Positions 10,401 through 21,180 of a DNA stretch of 64,000 nucleotides are shown here, one piece after another. Source of the stretch: Cloeon dipterum (taxonomy: Eukaryota > Arthropoda > Insecta > Ephemeroptera > Baetidae); the NCBI RefSeq assembly GCF_949628265.1, contig NC_088786.1, positions 21,287,681 to 21,351,680 of the forward strand, given 5' to 3'. The notes beneath the pieces are model-generated. The model worked only from the letters and a program-made list of their open reading frames with translations. It made no database searches and was not told where the DNA came from. Made by a program: the position numbers and the translations under genes. Position 1 is the stretch's first letter. Each line of letters starts with the position of its first letter.

Positions 10401-13400
10401 AATCGGGGCAGTGGAGGACGCAAATTGGCCACCGTGGTTGCAACCTTATTGGGTTTGATATATCAAGTTTTCTGCCGAGGTACGTTCAAAATTCCCGTCC
10501 TTACCATACTTCGCTCGAGATTTAACTAGCGACGGAAGAAAGCTCTGGAGCACGCATGCTCGATACACTTAAAATGAAATATTTCTAAAGATCTAGTGCG
10601 TAGAAACAGTGGTAGAGGAAAGACAATAAATCTCGCGATAAGGTTGCCATGGATATTTTCCAAATTTAAACGCTGTCCACGTGCATGATTTATCAAAATG
10701 TTTATTTTTGAAGTGAGCGCGTTCCAATTGTACGCTAAAATGCACCGTTACTTGCAATTATTTAGTAAACACCTACTTTTGTTTCTTACTATTCCTCGAA
10801 AGATAACTTGGGATCACTATATATACATCTGCTACACAAATGACGAAATGTCACGGATTGGAGGACAAAATTAGCAAGAGGTCAAACAAACCATCGAATT
10901 TTACACAATAAATCCGTCTTTACCAGAGCTGGGTATCTCACGGGGAGTTTCCCAAACTTGCAGTGCAGTGGTTTTGTGCGGTTTTCATGATCACCAAAAA
11001 TGCGGAAGAAACTAGCTGCAAAGAAACCTAAAAAACCCGCTTAATACGCATGCCCAGCCCTGGTCTTTACACTAGTAGATTACGTAATTAAACTTTTTTT
11101 ACAATAAATGGGTTTTAAAGGAAAATTTTGAAGAGTTTGAGACCTTAGTAGCTTATCTTCCCGTGGTGCCATTTCTAAAATACGGTGTGCTTTGGATTTC
11201 TCTTTTCTCTCACCGAGCACGAGCGAACAGACTCCAAATTTTGTTGTCCTTGATCAAGATTAATTTTGGTTTTAATATATAAAGTATTTTAGAAATTTGA
11301 AAATGTACTTGTTCAGTGAGACATATGTGAAAATTCAGAGTGGTGTTATTTTTTGTTTTCGAGAAATTTCCCTTCAAAACTAAAAAACGTTTTTTCTGCA
11401 CATTTTTTGTAATTATTGGAACTCCGAATTTTGGATTCTAACCATCATCATTGCATAAACTGCACACCGTTAAACTCTTCTCGACCTCCTCCTGACCAAC
11501 TGAAGGATTTAAAGGGTGATATTACCTCCTTACTTCAAATTAATATGTATATTTCAATAACCCCTTGAAAAGAGTAAAGTTTTTATATGATTTTGTGTTA
11601 GATTTAAATAGCGGGGGTTAAAAGGGGGCGACATTACGTCAAATACAATGTTATTTTTTTAATCATTTGGCATTATCGCAGGATTCAGAGGAAAATATTT
11701 AGGTTTTGGAGAGATTTAATCTATGACGTCAGTGATATACGAATTAAACCGAGGATTAAACTCGTCATTCAGCTGATTTCTGATTAGACAGCTCTCACCG
11801 AGTGTGCCAAGAGCGTGATAAATGGAACGTCTGGCCACTGCTACTCTCGTTGGAAAGTTGCACTCCGGGAATAGGATGCACCACTTTTATTTCGAGTCAA
11901 TAATCTATTTTTACGGATTTCGATTGTTGCACTCCAACGGAGCGCGAGTATCCAAACAAGCGCGCATGTTTGCGCTCGGGTCGGGGGGCGCACGGACGTC
12001 ATCGCTCGGCACCTGTGAGTGTGCGTTGCTTCTGCATCTGCACTCAAAAGAAATAGCAGGTTCGACGCTCGCTATCTCTAATTCTGGCCGCAGCTCTCGC
12101 AGTCTCAGCACTGGGAAGTACACCCTTTTCAACAAACAGAAAAGAGATCGAGTGGCGGAACTCGCGAAAATAGTCTCTCGGCGCGGCGAAGAAAGAAAAA
12201 TATCCAGCGCACTCATAGAGTTGCGACGGCGAACGCGTACGCACGGCCGTATTTTTTCAGTTGAGTCACGTGCTGGCGATCTTTGATTCGTATGAGCGTC
12301 GAGTATTTATTATAATGTGTCCAGAACGGATAATATCAATCGCAGACACAAAGCAAGCACCCTGCTGCATAAATAAACACACGTCATGCCCTGCGTCCGC
12401 GTTCAGAACCAGCATTATTATTTGTTCGGCTCTTTATTCTCACAATCAGATGCTTCCACGTCTATTTATGGCAATTATATGAATATATAATTCTTGTGTA
12501 AGAGGGTGTTATCGCGGCATTTATTTCTGGTACACATTCCCCCTTCATAACACTGGGAAATTATTAGTTTTGTAATTAAAACATATTAACTCTGCAAAAA
12601 GTGATAGGGTAAGGATTTAACCCAATCTGATTATAAATTTTAAAAATATGCCTATTCAAACGGAAAATTGTTGAAAAGCAATTATTTGCATACGAATTGC
12701 TCACGCGCACATTCCTGTCACTTATCGCGCTGAGAAAAACGTGCTATCGTGTGCTATTTTTACAAACAAGTCATTCATTTATCAACTCTGTTTGTGCTGG
12801 ACTGCACTGAAAACAATGAAGACTGAACCGTGGCTGAATTTCTCACTCGGTATAGATTTGTCTAAAAACTCTCATGCTCTGCAAGGCAAAAATTTATTTA
12901 TTTACTATTTATTTTTTAAAATGGAGGTAAAATTCCAATTAAAACTCAACTTTTTCATTTAATATTTAGATTACCAGGGAAATTTTCACGTAATGGTGTC
13001 CAATGCTACTATTATTGAGGAAAAACTCAATATAAACTAAATATATGACTCCTCATTCGATCTTCTGTCGAGGATTAATGGGAAACGACACTTAGAACGC
13101 TAATTTAGGTCAAAGTTAACAGTAGCCCAAAACTCCATCCCTAGAGACCCTCTGAGGGATTGGTGATTAATTATAACCCCTAATAAAGTCTTTAATAATT
13201 ATTTACAATCAGTAGACGATCATATCTGCTCGAAATCAGGTTGGAAAGACAAAGTTTGTTTAATAAGTGCCTGAAAACCCCAAGTTTTTTAAACTTTTCA
13301 CCGCAAAAAAATCTTTTGAGGCAAAATTTTTCTATCGATGGTAACATTGAATTTGGAGCATTTTTATCGGCATTGCATCGGTGATAATTTGATCCTTCGA

Positions 13401-16400
13401 TATCTGGCTGCGATTTAAAGATTTCGAATACATTTTATTTACCCTTATTGCCCATCTAACTATTTTTTAAATAGCGTTGAGTTAACTTCTTTTTCAATTC
13501 TTAAAACCGAGATATTCTTATTATATAATAATACAGTGCTTTTCGTCCAATACTCGCAACTTGGCATCCTATAAAGTGGGCAAGTTTTGGAGTTTGAAAA
13601 AAAAATGAAATATTTTTGGCTGACGACCCTCTCTTCCTAGAGGCTATTGACCAGCCAAGTTTTATTCAAATCCGTCCGGTGATTTAGAAATAATGGATTG
13701 ACCTACAATTACTCTGGCGGACAGAGATTTTAATACATATCTTATTCACCTTATTTACAATTTTAAAAATTATTTTATGAAGTCACACAAAAAATCAAAC
13801 AATTTCCCTCAGGTATCAATAGAAGTTTAATATTTTTTTCACATTTTTTGCCAGTCATTAATACTGCCTTTTATAGTTGAAAGTTATTTTTTTAAATCTG
13901 ATAAATGTGGCCAGAATAAACAAGTTATGCGAAATAATAGGCATCGGTTAGTATTGTGTTGGACGAGAGGAGCTTATAAAAGAATTAAAAAGGTTGCGTG
14001 ACGCCCGGCAGACTCAAATTGCGAGAAATTTATAGCCCGCCAATGGGCCAAATTGGTGAAAAATGCAAATCAAACCGGGCTGCGGGGGCCGCTCTTTGAT
14101 TTGCGAATAACAACAACAACAATGTTTATCTTCCTCGTTTATTTCTGCGCAGTATCATATTTTTCAGCGGAATCCGGGAAAATCGCGTATAAAAAAAGTT
14201 GTTCTCGACCTTTCGCGGCATCGTAAAAACGTCCTCGCAACAAGCACTGGAATATTTTATGCCAATTAAGCCCATTGGAGTGGCAATTGTGAAACTAGTT
14301 TTATTAATGACTGCTCGACGGAAAGCAGTTTTCTGCAAAACCCGACCGCCCATAGTTAAATTGACCAACAAGAGCTGGATAATAATTGGTCTCTCGATTT
14401 ATTTCCCGCGCAGCAACTGGGGCGAGAAAATTGTTGCCGTGCGCCACCCGAAATTCGCGCGACTTTTTTCAGGTCACCCCGCTCGATTAGACGCGCGCGC
14501 GCGCGCGGTGACTCATTAATGCATCAAAGTCGCGTCCTAGAGATTTATGTATCCTCTAGGGCGTGTTCATGACAGCGATTTTTATTGAAGGCCCTCCGCT
14601 CCCCATCAGAAAATATTTGCAACAAAATTGACACTGGTAGGGCGGTCGGCAAACACGGCAATTTTATTGACACTCGCGCATTATCTCTTTATTTACAGCT
14701 GGCCGCTCGCGATGAGCAAAGAACAGCCAGAGGAGCGAGGCGTGTGTTCCTTGTCAATATACGGCCAGTTAAAATATTTAGATTCGGCTTTTTGAACGAG
14801 AGCCTTTAATTTATCTCTGCTTGCCGCGGCATTAAAGGAATTCCCCTGCGACAACAGCGGCAGAGAAATTTGCAGCTACGCCTTGGAGGAATACTCTCGA
14901 ACGCCGCGCTGTCGGAATACCGGTAGCATTCTTGCGCATTCAGTCTCGTCGGCACATAAAATTATCATCGTCTTCCGTTTCGCAACTATTATTTTACTCA
15001 TATCAACAAGCTGATCGCAATCAAATTCCACGGCAACGTCCAATAAAAGCGCGATTAGTTTGAATCAAATTGACGTATGCCGATTAAATGAAATTAATCC
15101 ATTTTCTCCTCGCCACCAGAGACCTTGCGATCGAGACGCTGACACGACGGCGCTGACAGGCAAAAAGTGATTGGAAAATTGCTGCTGCTCAATTTAGCGA
15201 CAAAAAGAGCTGCGAGCCATAATTCCAGCCTCTAATGTGACAGCCTAAATATCGAATTACAACGCGCCGCTTGCAACACACTCCCGCCTCGTTATAAAAT
15301 TATTCCAGCGACCACGACGATTTGAACTCTTGACATTCTCTCTCAAAGATCATGCACGAAAACAATATTGTTTTTTTTTTGTTGAGTTAAAATTCAACAT
15401 TGGAATAAAAAGGCTGAATATGATTTTCTAACGGTGGTGCTCCGGGTGTCAACTTGGAAAAACTCATGCTTTGTCCATTTCAATGGCGTGCAAGAAGCAT
15501 TTTAAAAATGCCGAATGAAGCTATGAAATTATGCGGTACATATTGTTACGATTGAAAATGTGTTCATTTCAAATAAAAAGAGAAGAAAACCACATTAAAT
15601 GTTTTGTTATTAATTTTGAAGTTTGGTAGATATTTTAAAATGACGTCCCTACTTTAAAAAAACTATTTTTGATCGTGTATTCGGTACTGTTCTTCCAAAG
15701 AACACTACATTTCAATCAAAATTTTGACAAAATCGGATGATTTTTCGTGAACGTGCCATTTCTGTAGATTTGGATAACATGATGTGTCAAAAATCGGTCT
15801 GAAACTATAATCGGCTCTGAAAACATTTATTTTGCACCAAAAATATATACAAAATTTATTTCACAAAAAAACGTACAAAATTCACAGCCCTGAACTTTCG
15901 CGGGTGGACCGCTAACTCCATTTTAAACACCATATTGTATATAATTCACGGATGCGACAGATGAACACTATTTATGTAACGTTTTTATTTTCAACTTTGA
16001 GTTTGTGACTTACAAAAGTTGTATGATTTGTTGTTGGGCCTCTGGATGTATTTTTAATTATTTCGATGAGAGGTATAAAAAATAATAATTTTCAAACATT
16101 TATTTTGAAAGTTTTTTGTTTTTAGTCTTGGTTGCCTCGTCCACGAGCCAGTCTAACGCCTCGATTATGCCCTGGCCGGTGAGGCCGCAGGTCGGCTGGA
16201 TGAGCCAGGGCCGGTCGTCGAGCAGCGCGTCTAAACTGAGCAACTGGACCAGTTCGACTGGTGATGTGGCGCCGGGTTTGTCCTGTTTGTTGGCCAGAAT
16301 TAAAAACGGCACTGCCGAAAGCTGCTCCTCAGCCACTAGAAGCTCCAGCTCACTCTGCACCACTTCCCTGTTGCGTTCGTGGTCGGTTGAGTCGATCACG

Positions 16401-19400
16401 AAAATGAGTCCGCGCAAATTATCATAGTGGTGCCTCCAAAACACTTTGGTCTTGTCAATACCGCGAAAGTCCACAATGTTCAGCATCACACTTTTGTGCT
16501 TGAACGTCTCCTCGTTGAACCCGATGGTCGGGACCATGTCGACCTTGATGCCTTCCTTCATTTGGTACAAAATCGTGGTTTTCCCGCAACCGTCGAAACC
16601 CACGATCAGAATTTTCGCCTCTTTCCTGCGAAAAAGCTTTGAAAACAGGCTAGCGACCAGACCCATGGCGATCGAGATAAGATAAACTCCGCTTATTCAC
16701 GAGATCTGCACCGGTGATTCCCACTTTTTTTCCATCTCGTTGACGAGCCACGCGAGTCCCTGACGTAGACCCTGGCCCTGCGCACCGCAGGTGGCCTGAA
16801 TGTGCCACGGACGGCCGGCCAGCGCCTGCCGCATTTGCAAATCCTGCACCAGCTGAGCGGGCGACCTTGCTCCAGTCGCGTCCTGCTTGTTGGCCAGCAC
16901 GAGAAAGGGCAGCCCCGCCAGGTACTCGTCCTCGGCCACCAACCTGAGCTGCTGTTTCTCCTCCTCCGCCTGCTCGGCTTCACTGGCGCTGTCCACGACG
17001 AAGATGACGCCGTGCTTCTCCTTGTAGAAAATCCTCCACCAGTTTCGCCAAGTCGTCTCCAGGCTTTTCATGTCCCATATCGCCAGCACGACATCTCTGA
17101 AAGGGATTTCCTCAAGGTTGCACCCGACTGTGCTGATTGTGATTACCTCGCGGCCCTCTTTCAGCTGGTACAGGATCGTCGTCTTTCCCGTCGAGAAGCA
17201 GCCGACCATGACCACGTCGAATTTCCGCGGTGAAAACGGATTGAGTGCCACGCTGGACACGGGCCCCATCGCCGCGTCATCCGGCGACTGCGGTGCGCAT
17301 CGCGGCTGCGGCGCAGAGGTGGCCTCCTCTTTATCAGCGAGATCAGCTTCGTCAATGTAATGATTATACGATCGTTTTATATCCACTTGAAAAGCAGCAA
17401 GTTTGGAAGACGTAGATGAGCAGACGGGCCCGCCGGTCTAGCTCCGAGCGCGGCTTGCTTCGCACTGGCAGAGAAAATCGATGCTATTATTAAAATCCAC
17501 CGCTAAATTGCGTGACTTGCGTAGCATTGTTTCGTTTAGTCAGGCGGATGATTCAAATGCTCGGTTTGCATTGAATATACCATAAAATTTCCATTTTGCT
17601 GTGGTTTTCTTATCAACAGGGGAAGTTTGCTCGGATAATGAGGTCACTTTTATCTTAATTTCTGTGTTTAAAATAACAATAACGTCAACTTTTCAAAGAA
17701 AAATATAGACCGAAAGGTCAGGAGTTGTATCTTTTTCTTGTTAGCTTAGGAAATAATTGGTTTAACATCCAGAGACTGATATTTATGAAAAATGTATTTA
17801 ACTTGTTGATCGCCAAATCAGTCAAATTGAATGCTATCTCTACATAAATAAGCCAGTATGTATAACTAATAAAAAATGACGAAATAACAATTTTATATAC
17901 TTACTAGGAGATTCCGAAAAGCTTAAGAAATTTTTTAACATCTTCATAAAAAACAGTCCCCCAATTTCTCAGAAAGGTCTCTTTTAAAAATTGTTATGTA
18001 AGCAAAAAAACTGAAATATGAAAATTGTCATAGAAGAAATTAAAACTCTGCTACGAAATTCTCCGAGCGTATTAAATGACACATCGTTCCATTCATCTCG
18101 CTGAAAAGAAAAAGTGGCAGTTTGAAACTTGTAAAAATTTTGAATTTTATATTACGCAGGCGTGGATGTAGCGAAACATAAAAAACGGAAACTTTTACTT
18201 TGATTAATTGTCATTTTTTATCAACCATGATGGAATGGTAGGGAAAAATCCCATGATTTTCGGACTAAAAGGTCTAATACTCCCTTTGTATGCTTAATTA
18301 TGTATTCTAAAATTGCCACCAATTTCAAAATTAATTCTATGAATCAAACAAAAGAGATCCACGGATAAAAGTGATTGTTTAAAAACTTTTCAGATCGCAA
18401 AATTTGCTGTGCACTGGTGATGGCGATGCTGTTTTACTGCATCAGCTCACTCGCGCACTGACAGTGTATTAATAGAGTGCAGCGGGCGGGCTGCGAGACT
18501 CGATCGTTTATTTGGGAGAACATCCTGTGGTCGCGGCGGTGCAAAAACAATCGCGCGCGCAGCACGCGGCCTTACGCCGTAGCAACTTGTTGCGCTGGCT
18601 GCCGCGGCCGAGGTTGCTTTCGATTTGCGTACGCGCCGCAATTAAAACCTTTCTTATACATGCATTATGTGTAATTGCCATAATTAGAATACACACAATC
18701 TTACAAAACAAGACGCGGCCGTAATATATATTGGAGCAGGCGCGGCCCGTCGCCCAATAAGTCAGTCAGGGTTAGTCGCGTCGCCACCGCAGTTACGCAC
18801 GTGCAAATAATAAAAATGCACCGTTCGTCCGGCGAGAGCAGAGGCTGGCGCCAGAAAAAGGATCCGCCGCCGCCGCCGCCGAGAGACAGGTTTCGAAAAA
18901 TTATCCGAGCGACAAACAGGCACGAAAAAATCGGTAATGACAAACTTTACGAGAGCCTTGATTGCTTCAATTCGTTCCGATCGTGTTTTAGACACGAAGC
19001 AATGTCTGCAAGGATGAAAGTTCGCGTTTTTCAAACGAATACATACACGTAATCGCCTTCCTTTCACGGACTTTTGCTGCCAGCGAGAACGGCGCTGTTT
19101 ACAAATTAGCAGTCTTGTGAGCTTGTTCACGAGATGGAGATTTTATGCGTAATTAACTGTATAACGCTGTTTACAAACATAGAATTCGTTTCAGCAAGCA
19201 GTGGAGTGGATGAGAAATTGTTTTGACTGATTTTGGTTTGTGGGGCTGCAATTTTGCAATGCTATTTCTTGTTTATGGACAGTTCCAGAAGAAATCTTCA
19301 ACGACAAATTTAGGTTGCTTGAGAGAAACTAACGCTACTTCTGCCATTTCTAATTTGCGTTCATTTAATTTAAATTAAATCCTAAACAAAAAGTCATAAA

Positions 19401-20854
19401 AAATAACAAGTTATGCAAATATCCACGTCAGTGAAACGAGGACCTGAATTAGTAAAATTAGTCAAAATCTGTATTCTAAATTTGGCATGTATTGTGATGT
19501 GTTGGAGAAATTTCAAAACACATCAGACACACATACTATAGCTGTTGTAGAGTGACAGTCATTTGAGCAAAACAAGGAAAACTGACTTTACTGCAGACGA
19601 TTTATGCAAATCACTCGACAACTACTACAACATGCTGCCAAGAAAGATCAGGCGGATTAAATGATTAAGTTGCGGCACGGCTCTATGGAATAGTTCCTTG
19701 TGGAAAAGAAAAAAATATCATGATTTGTAATGCATGCGGTGATTGTGCTATTAATTTAGAACCGCAAAAAATTATTAAGCGAAACAATTTTGAACAAATA
19801 AAACTTAGAAAATAATTTAAATGATGCAGGATATATTAGGGTAATACATCCTTGTTTATTTTTTAACTTCCCCATAAAAAATACATGATATATTAGCATT
19901 AAAATCATAATTTTATTATTGAATTCAATGTTCGTTTTGACATTACTTTTTCTGGTTGTGCCTTCTCGTTCCCACCGTACTAGTATTTTTTTACAATATT
20001 GAAATCGTTATTTTGTTATTGATGATAAATAAATAATTTTCGGAATGTTTCGAACTTTGTTTGGTTCAGAATTTTTTATGATACTGCTGTTACTGCTATT
20101 TTTTCTAAGTTGCTATTTTTGTTTGCTTCCAATTGACGAATACAAAGTCTACGATTTTAGAGGTTACGTGTTCATTCGAAATTTCTATCTTAAAATGCCT
20201 TGTTCTTATTCGGTCTAACGTTTTGAAAGGATCTGATTATGACAAGGGACACCCAAAAATTTTCCCACATTTGTCGGTGGATTGCAACGGGCCGCCCCAC
20301 TCGATATTCTAACAGGCGACGTACTACAAATTGAGTTTACGCTCGCAATTAGACACTTTTGCTGGGCTGGTGACACGGTCTTTGAAATTGACTCCGGCCA
20401 TTAGCAAAGTTTTCTTGTTTAACAAAGCGGAGAGTGGCGATCGAGCTTGTGTATGGTCTGTGTATTATCAGTTTGTCAGCTTCCTCGACACGGCTTTTAT
20501 CTCTCCGTCAGCCAGCAGCAGCTGAATCGACTGATTTGCGACGACTTTTGAACAAACAAAAATTGAAACTATCCCTATCATAAAAGACTCTTATCGCTTT
20601 TACCCGCATAAAATAATGTTTTTTTTATGATTCTACCTGTTGTTATCAGAAAGGAGACCTTTTTACGCAACTGAAAGGGAAATTCTTTACCTGAGGGCCT
20701 GCATGGAGGAGGCATTGCTGGTGAAGGTGTTGTGTCTGGGCAGTGCGGTGGCCGGCGAGCCGAGGAAGCTGTTGGCCGCGGCCGGCTTGATTTTGGCCGC
20801 TCCGAGCAGCGAATTGAGCAGGGGGCCGCCGGCCTCTTCGTCCTGGGGCTTCAT
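7403..20854 (-). CDS. Inward-rectifier K+ channel Kir-A (Irk-like)
   Basis: Plasma-membrane tetrameric inward-rectifier potassium channel subunit. Exons in transcript order: 20854-20691, 10041-9673, 9416-8734, 7572-7403; sum 1386 nt, 461 aa, phases 2-2-1. A 58-aa cassette at 10343-10170 may be included. Seen in the protein: N-terminal cytoplasmic segment ending [13 protein letters not shown]1 around [20 protein letters not shown]; filter TIGYG; M2 [17 protein letters not shown]; the PIP2-binding PKKR; cytoplasmic IG-like domain with [20 protein letters not shown] and ILWGHRF. Gln occupies the M2 position that is Asp172 in Kir2.1. Gly replaces Glu at the Kir2.1 Glu224 position ([12 protein letters not shown]). 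The first exon starts [10 protein letters not shown], chosen because it resembles the Kir-B first exon; an upstream in-frame ATG at 20983 is less likely. The terminal exon ends PDSPD, with no PDZ motif. Reading through the last donor would instead end ...TMDWLF. The large first intron hosts two ARF-like genes. It is a tandem paralogue of Kir-B; which fly Irk it matches cannot be decided here. Confidence 0.9.
7573..8733 (-). other. Kir-A last intron with possible alternative 3' end
   Basis: AT-rich 1.16-kb intron. Reading through the donor at 8733 gives a stop after seven residues (8713-8711). A minus-strand AATAAA follows at 8512-8507, so a proximal polyadenylated isoform is possible. Nothing else is recognised. 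Confidence 0.4.
10170..10343 (-). CDS. Candidate cassette exon of Kir-A (58 aa)
   Basis: A 174-nt segment flanked by a pyrimidine-rich acceptor (GTCTCCTTGATCCTTAG, next base 10343) and a donor (TTGCG|GTAAAA at 10170). Both ends are phase 2, the same phase as the junction between the first exon (20691) and the pore exon (10041), so it can be skipped or included without a frameshift. It encodes an acidic, Ser/Pro-rich piece ([19 protein letters not shown] ... [12 protein letters not shown]) for the cytoplasmic N-terminus, with no ATG of its own. It could instead belong to an alternative first-exon transcript using a weak acceptor further upstream. It is coding-like in composition, but no homologous segment is seen in Kir-B. 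Confidence 0.55.
10344..16099. other. Kir-A intron 1, proximal part
   Basis: Non-coding, mostly AT-rich. It contains a minus-oriented copy of a dispersed repeat (11128-11575). A CpG-richer block at about 11800-12300 could be a promoter or 5' exon of an alternative Kir-A transcript. A block at 13950-15330, rich in TAATT/CAATTA-type homeodomain-like sites, contains a short (CG)n run near 14491-14507. No protein-coding exon is supported. Confidence 0.4.
11128..11575 (-). repeat. Dispersed repeat copy 1
   Basis: Read on the minus strand, this segment is colinear with 23800-24480 on the plus strand. Shared stretches include CTTCAGYTGGTCAGG ... AGGTCGAG, AGAGAAATCCAAAGCAC and TTTAGAAAT..CACCACG ... 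AGGTCTCAAA, roughly three quarters identical in the best blocks. No coding capacity or clear terminal repeats were found. It is probably a decayed transposon or MITE-like family. Confidence 0.6.
16100..16666 (-). CDS. Divergent ARF-like small GTPase (ARF-like A), intronless
   Basis: Complete 188-aa single-exon ORF of the ARF/ARL family, membrane-associated GTP switches in vesicle traffic. MGLVAS at the N-terminus fits the N-myristoylation consensus and is followed by a short amphipathic stretch. G1 is GFDGCGKTT (usual GLDAAGKTT), switch I is [10 protein letters not shown] with the conserved Thr, and G4 is NKQD. G3 is DFRGIDK instead of DVGGQDK: DxxG is kept but the catalytic Gln is Ile. G5 is TCGLTG instead of TCATSG. 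GTP binding is therefore plausible, but hydrolysis is probably altered. The start has an excellent context (GCCATGG). It begins 30 nt after the stop of the upstream ARF-like B gene on the same strand, and both lie inside the Kir-A first intron. A minus-strand AATAAA (16104-16099) overlaps the stop codon. Length and absence of introns suggest an old retrocopy. No known ARL subtype is assigned. Confidence 0.85.
   Translation of the reverse strand: MGLVASLFSKLFRRKEAKILIVGFDGCGKTTILYQMKEGIKVDMVPTIGFNEETFKHKSVMLNIVDFRGIDKTKVFWRHHYDNLRGLIFVIDSTDHERNREVVQSELELLVAEEQLSAVPFLILANKQDKPGATSPVELVQLLSLDALLDDRPWLIQPTCGLTGQGIIEALDWLVDEATKTKNKKLSK
16697..17269 (-). CDS. Highly divergent ARF-like protein (ARF-like B), intronless
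   Basis: 190-aa single-exon ORF related to ARF/ARL and to the adjacent ARF-like A (shared KTTILYQ.KEG, FVVDS/FVIDS, LANKQD, PW.IQ.TCG, GQG motifs). The start is the ATG at 17269, giving MGPVSS, a plausible N-myristoylation site and a normal family length. The frame stays open further upstream but has no ATG there. G1 is GCFSTGKTT, the switch I Thr is retained (STVGCN) and G4 NKQD is intact. G3 is WDMKSLET, so the DxxG Gly and the Gln are both lost and switch II is unlike any active ARF. It may be a nucleotide-binding pseudo-GTPase. The reading frame is intact despite the divergence, which argues for selection rather than decay. It lies 30 nt upstream of ARF-like A on the same strand, so one dicistronic mRNA is likely. 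Confidence 0.82.
   Translation of the reverse strand: MGPVSSVALNPFSPRKFDVVMVGCFSTGKTTILYQLKEGREVITISTVGCNLEEIPFRDVVLAIWDMKSLETTWRNWWRIFYKEKHGVIFVVDSASEAEQAEEEKQQLRLVAEDEYLAGLPFLVLANKQDATGARSPAQLVQDLQMRQALAGRPWHIQATCGAQGQGLRQGLAWLVNEMEKKWESPVQIS
17270..20690. other. Kir-A intron 1, distal part
   Basis: Non-coding. The first few hundred bases probably include the promoter and 5' UTR of the ARF-like pair. A GC-rich patch at about 18440-18900 contains a (CCG)n run near 18866 and could be a regulatory or promoter element. The rest is AT-rich with no recognised feature. Confidence 0.4.
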
Positions 20855-21180
20855 CGGTGCATTCCGCTCGCAGCCGCACTGATGGATGAAGTCACCAGCG
20901 AGTGCTGACTGACAGACCGACCGGCTGGCTGCCTTTGCTATAATACTAGCTCTCGACTCACTCACACGTCGCGTATCACCCAACGCTCATGGGTGGCGGG
21001 GGCACTTGACCAACTCGCGCGCACAACCGGCGCGCTCTGCTTGCTTGCACTCGCGGCCTCTCCATCAACGCACACTTTGTCTCTCTCATCCGAATGTCCA
21101 AAGCGCGTGGACCCACTTTTTGTACGTGTTCAGAGCGTCCTCTCGCGAATACTTGCGTCGAGTGTGTTAATAAATAATTT
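20855..21180 (-). promoter_or_regulatory. Candidate Kir-A promoter and 5' UTR
   Basis: GC- and CpG-richer sequence immediately upstream of the Kir-A first coding exon. A possible 3' splice site (CTTCATCCATCAG) lies about 26 nt before the ATG at 20854, so the true transcription start could also be farther away. No TATA box is obvious at a suitable distance. Confidence 0.35.

Noticed and set aside
11911-12216. Open minus-strand frame as an alternative Kir-A first exon
   Set aside because: It could join the 10.2-10.4 kb exon in frame only through a weak, purine-rich acceptor. The cassette-exon model uses better splice signals. Weak Kozak and no similarity to Kir-B.
14491-14507. (CG)n run
   Set aside because: Short simple repeat in an intron, with no further structure around it.
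17270-17386. Longer N-terminus for ARF-like B starting at 17386
   Set aside because: That codon is GTG, not ATG, and the extension has no ATG. The internal ATG at 17269 gives normal ARF length and a myristoylation motif.
18762-19130. 122-codon minus-strand ORF with Arg run
   Set aside because: The Arg run comes from a (CCG)n repeat. No conserved domain, and the frame lies in a CpG-rich non-coding patch.
20855-20983. Kir-A start at the upstream ATG (20983)
   Set aside because: The ATG at 20854 gives a protein start resembling that of Kir-B, and a possible acceptor lies between the two ATGs. The upstream frame may be chance in GC-rich DNA.
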